Translations under genes and position numbers: made by a program
DNA from: Spirochaetaceae bacterium
GTDB lineage: Bacteria > Spirochaetota > Spirochaetia > DSM-27196 > SKKC01
Direction: 5' to 3'
DNA: 25,079 nt
Assembly (NCBI GenBank): GCA_003554375.1
Contig: PWGF01000532.1
Span: 1 to 25,079, forward strand
Notes under the pieces: generated by a model
What the model saw: the letters and a program-made list of their open reading frames with translations, nothing else
Database searches by the model: none
Told to the model about the DNA's origin: nothing
Shown: positions 14,075 through 21,456 of the stretch, piece by piece
How the letters are laid out: every line of letters starts with the position of its first letter
Position numbering within the stretch: position 1 is the stretch's first letter

Positions 14075-16795
14075 ATGCAACTGAAGGAGCCGATCGGCGT
14101 ATGTATAGTTGACTCGGTAGGGAACGTGCTCCACGTAAGCAGCGGGCTGTGCTCGCTACTCCGACTCCGCTTCTCAGACTCCGTTCGCTCCCTGGACCAG
14201 CTTGTGCCGCCCGGCGCAGCTCAAGAGCTTCGCGAACAGATCGAGTATCTGACCACCTCTAGGCGCGTTCATTCAGCGCGCATACATATCGAGGATCGCG
14301 ACGGCCGCGCCCTCCTGGCGGATCTCTGGCTGGACCCGGGGCGGTCGCCGGCTTCGGCTCGTGAAGCTGAGGAGTCCCAACCGTCCGACGACGGGCTGGA
14401 GGCCAGGCAGCAGGAGACCGCACGGGGGCCGGCCGGTGAATTGACACCCGACGGGCCGGAGACCGGCCCGGAGCCCGAACCGGCCGAGGCTGCACGGGGG
14501 AGGGCCGGCGGATCGACGGCCAACAGCCCGGAGGCCAGGCCGGCCGAGGCTGCACCACGGGAGCCCGAGTGGCGCGAGCACAACCCCGGCTTGCCACAGG
14601 GGGAAGCGGGCGGAAGCCTGCCCGGTCGGACGGTCACCATCACGCTCCGGCCGGTTCATCGAGAGCGACGCCTCCGCAAGATGCATCGGCGTCTGGGGCA
14701 GGTGGTTGCACGCTCACCCCAAGCCGTCATGTTCCTAGAGCCCGCGACGCATCTGATCCTTACGGCCAATCGCTCAGCCAGGAGACGTACCGGCTACAGT
14801 ATGGGCGAGCTCCAGGGGCGCCCATTCCACACGCTCGTGCCGGACGAGCTCGCTTCCCGGGTACAGGAAGCTATCAACCGGGTAGCACGACGGGAATCGA
14901 GCTTCGAGGTACTGGACGCTGCCGAGTGCTCCAAGGAGGGCGTGCGCTATCCGGCCGAAATCCAATTCCACTACGTCCACGACCCCGACGAGCCCGGGAT
15001 TGCGGTGATCTCGATAGATAAGCGTGACTGGAAGGCCGCGCAAGATGTGATGTCGCTCGCCGCTATGGTCTTCGAGCACTCTCGCGAAGGGCTCATAATC
15101 ACCGACCCGTCCGGGCGCATCCGCTTTGCCAACCAGGCTTTCACGGTGCTTATAGGGTACTCTTACGAGGAGGTGGCCGGAAACGACGCCCGGTTGTACT
15201 TTCGAGGGCTGGATGGATCATATCCGCCGGAGGACATGTGGGCACGGGCGTACCACGAAGGGGGAATGCGACTAGAGTTCTGGGGCAAGACCGCGACCAA
15301 CGGTCCCATCGCTTTGCTCGTTACCGTTTCCCCGACGGCCGACGGAGGCGGTCGCCACGACGGCTTCGTTGTCACCTTCCTGGACGTGACGGAGCAGCGC
15401 CGCGCCCAAGAGCGGGCTCAATTCTTGGCCTACCACGATTCCACTACGGAACTTCCGAACCGTGAGGCGTTTCGCCGAACGTTGGAGAACCACGTCGCCA
15501 ACCGAGCGGAGCCCTTTGCTGTGGCCTTCATCAATCTTGCTCGCTTCAAACGCATCAACCGACACTACGGACACATCACCGGCGACAACGTGCTCCGCGC
15601 AATCGCCGACCGCCTCCGCAGCACCGTGCCGCGATCATCCGCCTGTTGTCACTTCGGCAGCGACGAATTCCTCGTGCTTCTCCCGTCGGTCAGGAGCGGA
15701 GAGGAGGCCTCGGACCAAGTATCGCGAATTCTCGACGAGCTCTCACAGCCGCTGGATGCCGGCGGAACGACTTTTAGAGCTACCGCGCAGGCGGGCATTG
15801 CACTCCATCCGGAGCACGGAACCGACCCCGACGCCCTCATCCAGGCAGCTGAGAATGGCCTCCAGGAGGCAGTAGAGCGAAACGTGCGGCTATGGACCTA
15901 CAGCGATGAGATTCGCCGACGCTTCATCGAGCGAATCACCATGGAGAACGAGCTCCGCTTTGCAGTGGAGCGAGAGGAGCTATCACTCCTCTATCAGCCT
16001 CAGGTGCACCTCTCGGACCGGCGCGTTGCAGGGCACGAAGCGCTTCTTCGGTGGAACCCCCGACAGTTGGGGCCGATCTCCCCCGCCGTATTCATCCCGG
16101 TTGCGGAACAGAGCGGCGTGATCCACTCGATTGGAACGTGGGTGCTCCACACGGCGTGCGCAGAGCGCGCTCGACTCGGCTCCGCCGACGGCAGGCGAAT
16201 AGCCGTGAACGTTAGCGCGGTCCAGCTCGAACGATCCTCATTCGTTGAGGAAGTGGAGCACACTCTGCGCGGCACCGGCCTGCCGCCCGGGCTATTGGAA
16301 CTCGAGATCACCGAGAGCACCATAATGCGCGATGTCCACAACGCCGTCGAGATACTTCGCGCGCTGAAAGGGCTTGGCGTGGGGTTGGCGATCGATGACT
16401 TCGGTACCGGTTATAGCTCGCTCGGCTATCTCAGGCAGTTCCCGATCGATCGACTCAAAGTGGATGCCAGCTTCATCCAGGATCTGGATGAGAGAGGCGA
16501 TCCCAGCGGGCTCATCCTCAGCATCATCGGAATGGCAAACGGCTTCAAGGTTGCGGTGGTGGCCGAAGGCGTAGAAACGCCTACGCAAGAAGCCTATCTT
16601 AGGGAAAATGGATGCGCCATGGCGCAAGGGTTCCTGTATGGCGCCCCCGAGCCCTTGACGGATACAGCGGGCCTTGGATATGCGAACAGTCGTTCGAACA
16701 GCGGGAAACCGACGTACGAGCCCGGGGTCGGCGAAGCCGACGGCGCCGAGGGGGGCGGTAACCGCGGGGGCGGCGACCCGAAGTCGCGGCGGTGA
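14075..16795 (+). CDS. PAS-PAS-PAS-GGDEF-EAL protein, probable c-di-GMP phosphodiesterase
   Basis: 906 aa, no membrane helix seen, so probably cytosolic. Order: PAS (1-90); Pro/Ala/Glu/Gly linker with degenerate repeats (90-185); PAS (about 205-315); PAS (about 318-440, GLIITDPSGRIRFANQAF); GGDEF (about 447-612); EAL (about 618-860); Gly-rich tail. The signature reads GSDEF and the metal/nucleotide strand reads INLARFKRINRHYGH, where active enzymes have Asp at the first position, so cyclase activity is unlikely. The EAL half keeps EALLRW (655), NVS, EITES, DDFGTGYSSL, KVDASF, AEGVE and AQG, hence a likely active phosphodiesterase. GGAAGGAG abuts the ATG at 14075 with no spacer. No other ATG or GTG lies between the upstream stop and residue 16. 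Confidence 0.9.
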   Translation: MQLKEPIGVCIVDSVGNVLHVSSGLCSLLRLRFSDSVRSLDQLVPPGAAQELREQIEYLTTSRRVHSARIHIEDRDGRALLADLWLDPGRSPASAREAEESQPSDDGLEARQQETARGPAGELTPDGPETGPEPEPAEAARGRAGGSTANSPEARPAEAAPREPEWREHNPGLPQGEAGGSLPGRTVTITLRPVHRERRLRKMHRRLGQVVARSPQAVMFLEPATHLILTANRSARRRTGYSMGELQGRPFHTLVPDELASRVQEAINRVARRESSFEVLDAAECSKEGVRYPAEIQFHYVHDPDEPGIAVISIDKRDWKAAQDVMSLAAMVFEHSREGLIITDPSGRIRFANQAFTVLIGYSYEEVAGNDARLYFRGLDGSYPPEDMWARAYHEGGMRLEFWGKTATNGPIALLVTVSPTADGGGRHDGFVVTFLDVTEQRRAQERAQFLAYHDSTTELPNREAFRRTLENHVANRAEPFAVAFINLARFKRINRHYGHITGDNVLRAIADRLRSTVPRSSACCHFGSDEFLVLLPSVRSGEEASDQVSRILDELSQPLDAGGTTFRATAQAGIALHPEHGTDPDALIQAAENGLQEAVERNVRLWTYSDEIRRRFIERITMENELRFAVEREELSLLYQPQVHLSDRRVAGHEALLRWNPRQLGPISPAVFIPVAEQSGVIHSIGTWVLHTACAERARLGSADGRRIAVNVSAVQLERSSFVEEVEHTLRGTGLPPGLLELEITESTIMRDVHNAVEILRALKGLGVGLAIDDFGTGYSSLGYLRQFPIDRLKVDASFIQDLDERGDPSGLILSIIGMANGFKVAVVAEGVETPTQEAYLRENGCAMAQGFLYGAPEPLTDTAGLGYANSRSNSGKPTYEPGVGEADGAEGGGNRGGGDPKSRR
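14385..14585 (+). repeat. Degenerate coding repeat in the PAS1-PAS2 linker
   Basis: Three diverged copies of roughly 60-70 bases, encoding blocks that start DGLEARQ, DGPETGP and NSPEARP and share AEAARG/AEAAP. The DNA GGCCGAGGCTGCAC occurs exactly twice. The translated block is rich in Ala, Pro, Glu and Gly and is probably a flexible spacer. Confidence 0.65.
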
Positions 16796-16922
16796 CGCGG
16801 GGCCGGTAACCGCGGGGGCGGTAACGCCGGGCCGGTAATCGGGGGGCCGGTAATCGGGGGGCTGGTAACCGGGGGCCGGTAACCGCGGGGGCGGTAACGC
16901 CGGGCCGGTAACCGGGGGCCGA
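16745..16922 (+). repeat. G-rich minisatellite at and beyond the GGDEF-EAL gene end
   Basis: Tandem variants of GGGGGCCGGTAACC run from the last codons of the gene to about 16922. Unit lengths vary (12, 14, 15 and 17 bases). A 40-bp stretch at 16799-16838 recurs exactly at 16872-16911. Runs of G alternate with GGTAAC/GGTAATC. There is no spacer/repeat structure of CRISPR type. The G-runs on this strand could form G-quadruplexes in the transcript. Confidence 0.85.
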
Positions 16923-16939
16923 CGAAGAGAGGTGAGTAC

Positions 16940-17050
16940 GTGAGCTACTACAAGGATACCGCATTCCCGCGGGGCGTCGTGAGGGGCCTCCGCCGGAGGC
17001 CCGCCTTTCTCCGGGCAACAGGTAACGCTTGTATGCACAGGAGAGCTTGA
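16940..17050 (+). CDS. Possible small ORF (36 aa) before the AI-2E-type gene
   Basis: GTG at 16940, with GAGAGG 7 to 12 bases upstream, opens a 36-codon frame (MSYYKDTAFPRG...) ending in TGA one base before the GTG of the next gene. The spacing would suit translational coupling. However, the frame runs through the hairpin at 16984-17002 and the peptide is Arg-rich with no recognisable feature. It could equally be chance. Confidence 0.2.
   Translation: MSYYKDTAFPRGVVRGLRRRPAFLRATGNACMHRRA
16984..17010 (+). terminator. Probable intrinsic terminator after the GGDEF-EAL gene
   Basis: A perfect 8-bp stem GGGCCTCC/GGAGGCCC with a 3-base loop (16984-17002) is followed by GCCTTTCT. The T-run is short but the stem is strong. 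It separates the G-rich repeat from the AI-2E-type gene. Confidence 0.5.
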
Positions 17051-17051
17051 A

Positions 17052-18335
17052 GTGCAACTGAGCCACCGGTTCAACCTCCTCGACATCGGGTTCATTCTGG
17101 TCGTGGTCGCAGTCACGGTTGCATTTCTCAGAGTGTTGCAGCCGTTTGTCCTCGCGGTTTTTTTGGGCGCGGTGCTGGCACGGATGTTCTGGCGCCCCTA
17201 CCGGGCGATCCGGGCGCGAGTGCCGGGTCCGAATGCGTTTCCCGCTCTGCTCACCGTTGTTCTGGCGCTCATTGTGGTGGCGGTGCCGCTGGTGGGAATA
17301 AGCATAGCCGTCTACGCTGAAGCCGTAGGCGGCTATGCTTACTTGAGCGCCAATTGGCCCGAGTTCTACAGCGCTGTTCGGAACGTCGAAGTCTTCGCAT
17401 GGTTGGAAGAGCTTCCGATCGTCGGCGAGGCTTTCGCTGACCTAAACTTGGAGGTTATCCAGCTCGGCGAGCTCCTCCGGAATCTCGTTTCCGCCTCCGG
17501 CGATCTACTGATCGATCTGGCACAGCGAAGCTTCGTCAACATCGGACAGGTTGCCCTCAATACCGTGATTACGTTGATCCTCATGTTCTTCCTCCTGATG
17601 GATGGCGAGCGACTTCTCGCCCGCGTCCGAAACGTTCTGCCGGTATCTGAGGCGGAGTTCGACCGGATTACCTCGGAGGGAGTCCGGACAATCGGCGCGA
17701 CTCTGGTGAGCACCTTCGTCATCGGGTTTGTCGAGGCGGCGTTCGGCGTCGTGATGTTTTTCGTGTTCGGGCTTCCAAGCCCGTTTCTGTGGGGAGTGGT
17801 GATTCTGATCCTCTCTATTATCCCCCTGGTCGGTGGAAGCGCGGTGTTGGTGCCCGCGGGCATCGTCCTGGCCCTCACCGGAAACGTGCTCCAGGGGCTC
17901 TTGTTCATAGCCCTCTCGGTGGCGTGGCTGACTTTCACGCAGAACGTTCTTCGCCCCTACTTCCTTGGCGAACGCAGTGGGCTTCATCCGGCCGTCGTGC
18001 TTCTTGCGACGATAGGCGGCATCTCTTGGCTCGGGATCATCGGGTTTCTGCTTGGTCCGCTGATCGCAGCGCTCTTCGTGGTGGTCTGGACCCAGTTCGG
18101 ACTACGGTTCGCCGAAGCTATGGGACGAGGCAGAGGATCGCAACAAGGGGCCTCCGACACCGCCCGACCCGAAAGAGCACGGCCTCCAACGTCGGCCTCA
18201 CGGCCGTTCAGCGCAGAGGCTCCGGATGCCGCTCGATCATCTCCGCGGTCACCGCTCGCCGCAAACAGATCTCCCCATACAGGCGGGCGCTTTCGCGGAG
18301 AGCCCGTTGCTGGGTCGAGAAGTCGACGGCGATAA
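17052..18335 (+). CDS. AI-2E family transporter (PerM/TqsA-like membrane protein)
   Basis: 427 aa with about eight membrane helices. First come FILVVVAVTVAFLRVLQPFVLAV-type helices, a central soluble stretch (EAFADLNLEVIQLGELLRNL), then helices with FVIGFVEAAFGVVMFFVFGL and the family block LWGVVILILSIIPLVGGSAV. The end is GLHPAVVLLATIGGISWLGIIGFLLGPLIAAL. Members transport diverse small molecules or ions, and the substrate cannot be inferred. The GTG at 17052 is supported by AGGAG 8 bases upstream. After about residue 360, the usual family end, the protein continues as an Arg/Ser/Pro-rich tail. Its last 128 bases lie opposite the 3' end of the convergent beta-glucosidase gene, suggesting an ancestral stop was lost. 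Confidence 0.9.
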   Translation: MQLSHRFNLLDIGFILVVVAVTVAFLRVLQPFVLAVFLGAVLARMFWRPYRAIRARVPGPNAFPALLTVVLALIVVAVPLVGISIAVYAEAVGGYAYLSANWPEFYSAVRNVEVFAWLEELPIVGEAFADLNLEVIQLGELLRNLVSASGDLLIDLAQRSFVNIGQVALNTVITLILMFFLLMDGERLLARVRNVLPVSEAEFDRITSEGVRTIGATLVSTFVIGFVEAAFGVVMFFVFGLPSPFLWGVVILILSIIPLVGGSAVLVPAGIVLALTGNVLQGLLFIALSVAWLTFTQNVLRPYFLGERSGLHPAVVLLATIGGISWLGIIGFLLGPLIAALFVVVWTQFGLRFAEAMGRGRGSQQGASDTARPERARPPTSASRPFSAEAPDAARSSPRSPLAANRSPHTGGRFRGEPVAGSRSRRR

Positions 18336-19725
18336 GCCCGAAGCGCGCGCTCGTGCCCTCGATCCACTCAAAGTTGTCCGTCAGTGTCCAATGGTAGTAT
18401 CGCTGTACGGGAATGCCCTCATCGATGAGGCGGCGCACCTCCGCCAGGTGCTCCAGAATGAATCGCGGACGCTGTCGGTCCGTGCTATCGCAGATGCCGT
18501 TCTCTGTTATCCAGACGGGGAGCCGGTACCGGCTCCACACCTGACGAATGGCGCGGTACAGACCGTAGGGATAGATCTCCCAGCCGAGCTCGTTGACGGG
18601 CGCACCGGCTGCAGGCTGCCGGAGACCGAAACCGCGGGCAGGATCGGGGACGACGCGGATCATCTCCCGCGAGTAGTAGTTCAGGCCCAGGAAATCCGCC
18701 CACCGTTTGCCGCCGCGAGGGCGGCCGTCGGCGCCGCGAGCACTCTTGCGGCGGCGCCCACCCGCCATCCGCTCGAGAAACAGCCGCTGCATCGCCCAGG
18801 TGTAGAACCGTGCCAGTGCGCGATCCGTTACCCTTCGAGAAGCCGGATCGAATATGCGAATGTGATGCGCAACACCAACCTTCGGCCCGGCAGCCGAGGG
18901 CCCGTCATCCGGGAGTCCGTCAGCCCGGCGCCCGGCAGCCGGGAGCGTGGTATCCGGAAGCCCGGCATCCCGGCCCCCGGCGGCCGGGGGCGTGGCATGA
19001 CGCAGCCTAACGCCCCGGGGCCGGTCATCCGGCGGCGTGACGTGACGGGGCGTGGCGTGATTTCCCTGAGCGCCGGTTTCTTCCCGCAACCCGGATGTAC
19101 GCCGCTCGCCCGCAACTCGATGGATGAGTGCATAGGCCCGCCGGTGCGCCCGAATCAAGTTACGTGCGGCACGGAAGTACTCAAGCACGCTTTTCCGGCC
19201 CGGCGGCCACTCCCCGAAAACGTGGCTAAAGACAAGGTAGACTCCGGGTTCGTTGATCGTTATCCAGTCGTCCACGAGATCGCAGAGCCCTCGCACCGCA
19301 TACTCCGCGTACCGGAGGAAGTCATCGACGGCTGCTCGCCGCCGCCAGCCCCCGGCATCCTCGAACCAAAGCGGATGGGAGAAGTGCCACAACGTCACCA
19401 GGGGACGGATGCCGGCATCCCGCACTCGTTGGATCAGGTCGCGGTACAGCTCGAGTCCTCCGCCGTCGAAGCGTCCCCGTTCAGGCTCGATGCGGCTCCA
19501 CTCTAGTCCCATACGGTAGGTGTGGTTGCCCATCTGCCGCATCAGTTCGATATCCTCCTCCATGTGGTTGAGGTGGTCGCATGCCGTATATGGGGAGCTT
19601 CCGTCCTTGACCCGTCCTTGTTGGGCCCAGCGGTACCAGTTGTTGTTGGTATCCCCTCCCTCGATCTGCGTGGCGGCGGTGGCTGTGCCTAAGAGAAAAT
19701 GCTCCGGCAGAATAAAGGGCTTCAT
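18208..19725 (-). CDS. GH1 beta-glucosidase with an inserted pentapeptide-repeat loop
   Basis: 505 aa, cytoplasmic glycoside hydrolase family 1, expected to cleave beta-glucosides such as cellobiose. It begins LPEHFLLGTATAATQIEGG and carries the acid/base ITINEP (near 155-160), LNYYSREM, and the nucleophile in VWITENGICDS. The end has the sugar-binding YYHWTLTDNFEW and RFGLIAVDF. All catalytic parts are intact. GGAGGA lies 5 bases before the ATG at 19725. Family members are usually about 440-460 aa. The excess is a loop at about residues 210-285, between the helix after the acid/base strand and strand KVGVAHH, made largely of 15-bp DNA repeats, and a basic insert (GGRRRKSARGADGRPRGGK). Its 3' end overlaps the convergent AI-2E-type gene. 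No terminator separates them. Confidence 0.93.
   Translation of the reverse strand: MKPFILPEHFLLGTATAATQIEGGDTNNNWYRWAQQGRVKDGSSPYTACDHLNHMEEDIELMRQMGNHTYRMGLEWSRIEPERGRFDGGGLELYRDLIQRVRDAGIRPLVTLWHFSHPLWFEDAGGWRRRAAVDDFLRYAEYAVRGLCDLVDDWITINEPGVYLVFSHVFGEWPPGRKSVLEYFRAARNLIRAHRRAYALIHRVAGERRTSGLREETGAQGNHATPRHVTPPDDRPRGVRLRHATPPAAGGRDAGLPDTTLPAAGRRADGLPDDGPSAAGPKVGVAHHIRIFDPASRRVTDRALARFYTWAMQRLFLERMAGGRRRKSARGADGRPRGGKRWADFLGLNYYSREMIRVVPDPARGFGLRQPAAGAPVNELGWEIYPYGLYRAIRQVWSRYRLPVWITENGICDSTDRQRPRFILEHLAEVRRLIDEGIPVQRYYHWTLTDNFEWIEGTSARFGLIAVDFSTQQRALRESARLYGEICLRRAVTAEMIERHPEPLR
18883..19062 (-). repeat. Twelve tandem 15-bp units inside the beta-glucosidase gene
   Basis: On the + strand the block divides without remainder into twelve 15-base units, for example GGGCCCGTCATCCGG (18898), GCGCCCGGCAGCCGG (18928), AAGCCCGGCATCCCG (18958) and GGGCCGGTCATCCGG (19018). 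Units are diverged but keep phase. The encoded pentapeptides (RDAGL, PDTTL, PAAGR, RADGL, PDDGP, SAAGP) form a proline/glycine loop at about residues 222-281. Confidence 0.9.
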
Positions 19726-19815
19726 CGAGTCCTCCGAATAGGCAATACACCTGGCACGCCACTTACAACGGCCTGCAAACGCTCCGGCGATGCGGCCGGC
19801 CCGTCTCCGCCCGGG

Positions 19816-20925
19816 TCACACATTGAACTTGATGTTGAGAACATCCCCGTCCTGGACACGGTACTCCTTCCCCTCCTGTCGTAGCTTCCCCGCTTCCCGA
19901 AGCTTGCGCTCGCTTCCGAAAGCGAAGAGATCCTCGCAGTGGTATGTCTCGGCGCGTATGAAGCCGCGCTGGAAGTCCGTGTGGATGGTGCCTGCCACCT
20001 CATGGGCGGTTTGCCCCACCCGAAACGTTCGGGCCCGCACCTCCTTTGGCCCAGTGGTGAAGAACGTCCGAAGCCCGAGAAGCTCGTAACTCGCATGAAT
20101 CAGGCGCGCCAAACCGCTTTCTTCGAGACCTGCCGCCTCTCGGAAGGCTCGACGCTCCTCCTCGGACTCCAACGTAGCGATCTCCGCCTCTAGGCGTCCG
20201 CAGAGCATCACCACCCCGTCGTTACGGTCCGCGGCATGGCGCTTCACCGCTCCGACATACTCGTTATCCGCCTGAACGCCGTTCTCGTCCACGTTGCACG
20301 CGAGAAGCTGAGGCTTCATCGTGATCAGGTGGAGGTCGGCCATGGCCTCTTGCTCCTCCGAAATCAACCCCGCTGCCCGCGCGGGACGCCCCGACTCCAA
20401 CTCTGCGCGCACTTTCTCCAGGACCGGGAGCTGTTGAGCGGCGCGCTTGGCGGTCTCACGGTCGCTTGCATTCCGCTCCTTCCGAACGCGTTCCAGCCGA
20501 CGGTCGACCGTCTCCAGGTCCGCCAGTGCCAACTCCGTTTCCACGGTTTCCATGTCCCGGACCGGGTCGGTCTCCGGCGCCACGTGCGCAACGTCCGGGT
20601 CCTCGAAGCAGCGGACGACATGCACGATCACCCCCGTCTCGCGGATATGGCCAAGGAAGCGATTTCCCAACCCCTCGCCGCGCGATGCACCGGCGACTAG
20701 ACCGGCGATGTCGACGAACTCCACGGTCGCAGGGACTACTGTCTGCGTGGGGATGATCTCCGCGATGCGGTACGGCCGATCGTCCGGAACATCGACGACG
20801 CCGACGTTCGGATCGATCGTGCAGAAGGGATAGTTCTCGGCCGCCGCCGGCGCGCTGGTCAGAGCGGAAAAGATCGTCGATTTACCTACATTCGGAAGCC
20901 CCACAATTCCACAGTTCAAGGGCAT
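19816..20925 (-). CDS. ychF: Redox-regulated ATPase/GTPase YchF (Obg family)
   Basis: 369 aa, close to the usual 363-370. The P-loop GLPNVGKST is at residues 8-16, followed by the switch region YPFCTIDPNVGVVDVPDDR and the G3 motif DIAGLVAGASRGEGLGN. The base-recognition segment reads ACNVDENG instead of NKxD, as expected for YchF, which prefers ATP. A coiled-coil helical domain follows, and the C-terminal TGS domain ends YRVQDGDVLNIKFNV. YchF binds ribosomes and is involved in stress and translation responses. The ATG at 20925 is preceded by GGGG at suitable spacing. It starts 12 bases after purE ends, so the two are co-transcribed. The beta-glucosidase follows after 90 bases and may be part of the same unit. 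Confidence 0.97.
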   Translation of the reverse strand: MPLNCGIVGLPNVGKSTIFSALTSAPAAAENYPFCTIDPNVGVVDVPDDRPYRIAEIIPTQTVVPATVEFVDIAGLVAGASRGEGLGNRFLGHIRETGVIVHVVRCFEDPDVAHVAPETDPVRDMETVETELALADLETVDRRLERVRKERNASDRETAKRAAQQLPVLEKVRAELESGRPARAAGLISEEQEAMADLHLITMKPQLLACNVDENGVQADNEYVGAVKRHAADRNDGVVMLCGRLEAEIATLESEEERRAFREAAGLEESGLARLIHASYELLGLRTFFTTGPKEVRARTFRVGQTAHEVAGTIHTDFQRGFIRAETYHCEDLFAFGSERKLREAGKLRQEGKEYRVQDGDVLNIKFNV

Positions 20926-20937
20926 AGCTACCCCGCG

Positions 20938-21456
20938 TTACTCGCCGTACTCGGCCGGCCCGACGGCTTCGAGACGCCGGGCACGCTCGAGCACGTCGTT
21001 TGCCGATTTTTCTGCGCGAGCGCGAATGCGCTCCGCAACGGCTTGGTCCGACAGTCCAATGATTCTGGCGGCAAGGAGCCCTCCGTTCTCCGCGTTGTTG
21101 ACCGCCACCGTGGCAACCGGAACTCCACGCGGCATCTGCACGATGCTGAGAAGTGAGTCCAGCCCGTCCAGCTTCCGACCGCTCACGGGCACCCCTACCA
21201 CCGGTAACGACGTGAGCGATGCCACCATCCCGGGCAGATGCGCAGCGCCACCGGCTCCGGCAACGATAACCTTGAGCCCCCGCCCGGCCGCCTGCTGCGC
21301 GTATTCCACCATACGGAGCGGCGTCCGGTGGGCGCTTACAATAGTCGTCTCCGAGGAGACTCCAACCTCCGTCAGCACTTCCGAAGCCCGCCGCATAACG
21401 GCGAGGTCGGAGTCACTTCCCATGATAATACCTACGAGCGGCGCATTCCGGCTCAT
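20938..21456 (-). CDS. purE: 5-(carboxyamino)imidazole ribonucleotide mutase PurE
   Basis: 172 aa. Moves the carboxylate of N5-CAIR to give CAIR in purine synthesis. The class I fold is evident: GIIMGSDSDLAVM, then TTIVSAHRTPLRM, AGAGGAAHLPGMVASLTSLPVVGVPV and LLSIVQMPRGVPVATVAV. The SAHRTP histidine and the HLPG loop are the catalytic elements. ATG 21456 is chosen because MSRNAPLVGIIMGS gives the standard N-terminus; a TTG at 21492 would add 12 residues. No strong ribosome site is visible. PurK is not adjacent. Divergent from the redox operon across a 318-base gap. Confidence 0.95.
   Translation of the reverse strand: MSRNAPLVGIIMGSDSDLAVMRRASEVLTEVGVSSETTIVSAHRTPLRMVEYAQQAAGRGLKVIVAGAGGAAHLPGMVASLTSLPVVGVPVSGRKLDGLDSLLSIVQMPRGVPVATVAVNNAENGGLLAARIIGLSDQAVAERIRARAEKSANDVLERARRLEAVGPAEYGE

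Noticed and set aside
16799..16920. CRISPR array
   Set aside because: The units are contiguous, 12-17 bases, variable in length and without unique spacers. No cas gene is in the window.
16599..17066. A 155-codon minus-strand frame across the G-rich repeat
   Set aside because: Its Arg/Pro/Ala repeats come purely from the tandem DNA repeat, and it overlaps the EAL coding end and a terminator-like hairpin.
18226..19506. A 426-codon open frame on the + strand opposite the beta-glucosidase gene
   Set aside because: It lacks recognisable domains, while the opposite strand encodes a complete GH1 enzyme with both catalytic motifs. High GC content and the 15-bp repeat keep this antisense frame open by chance.
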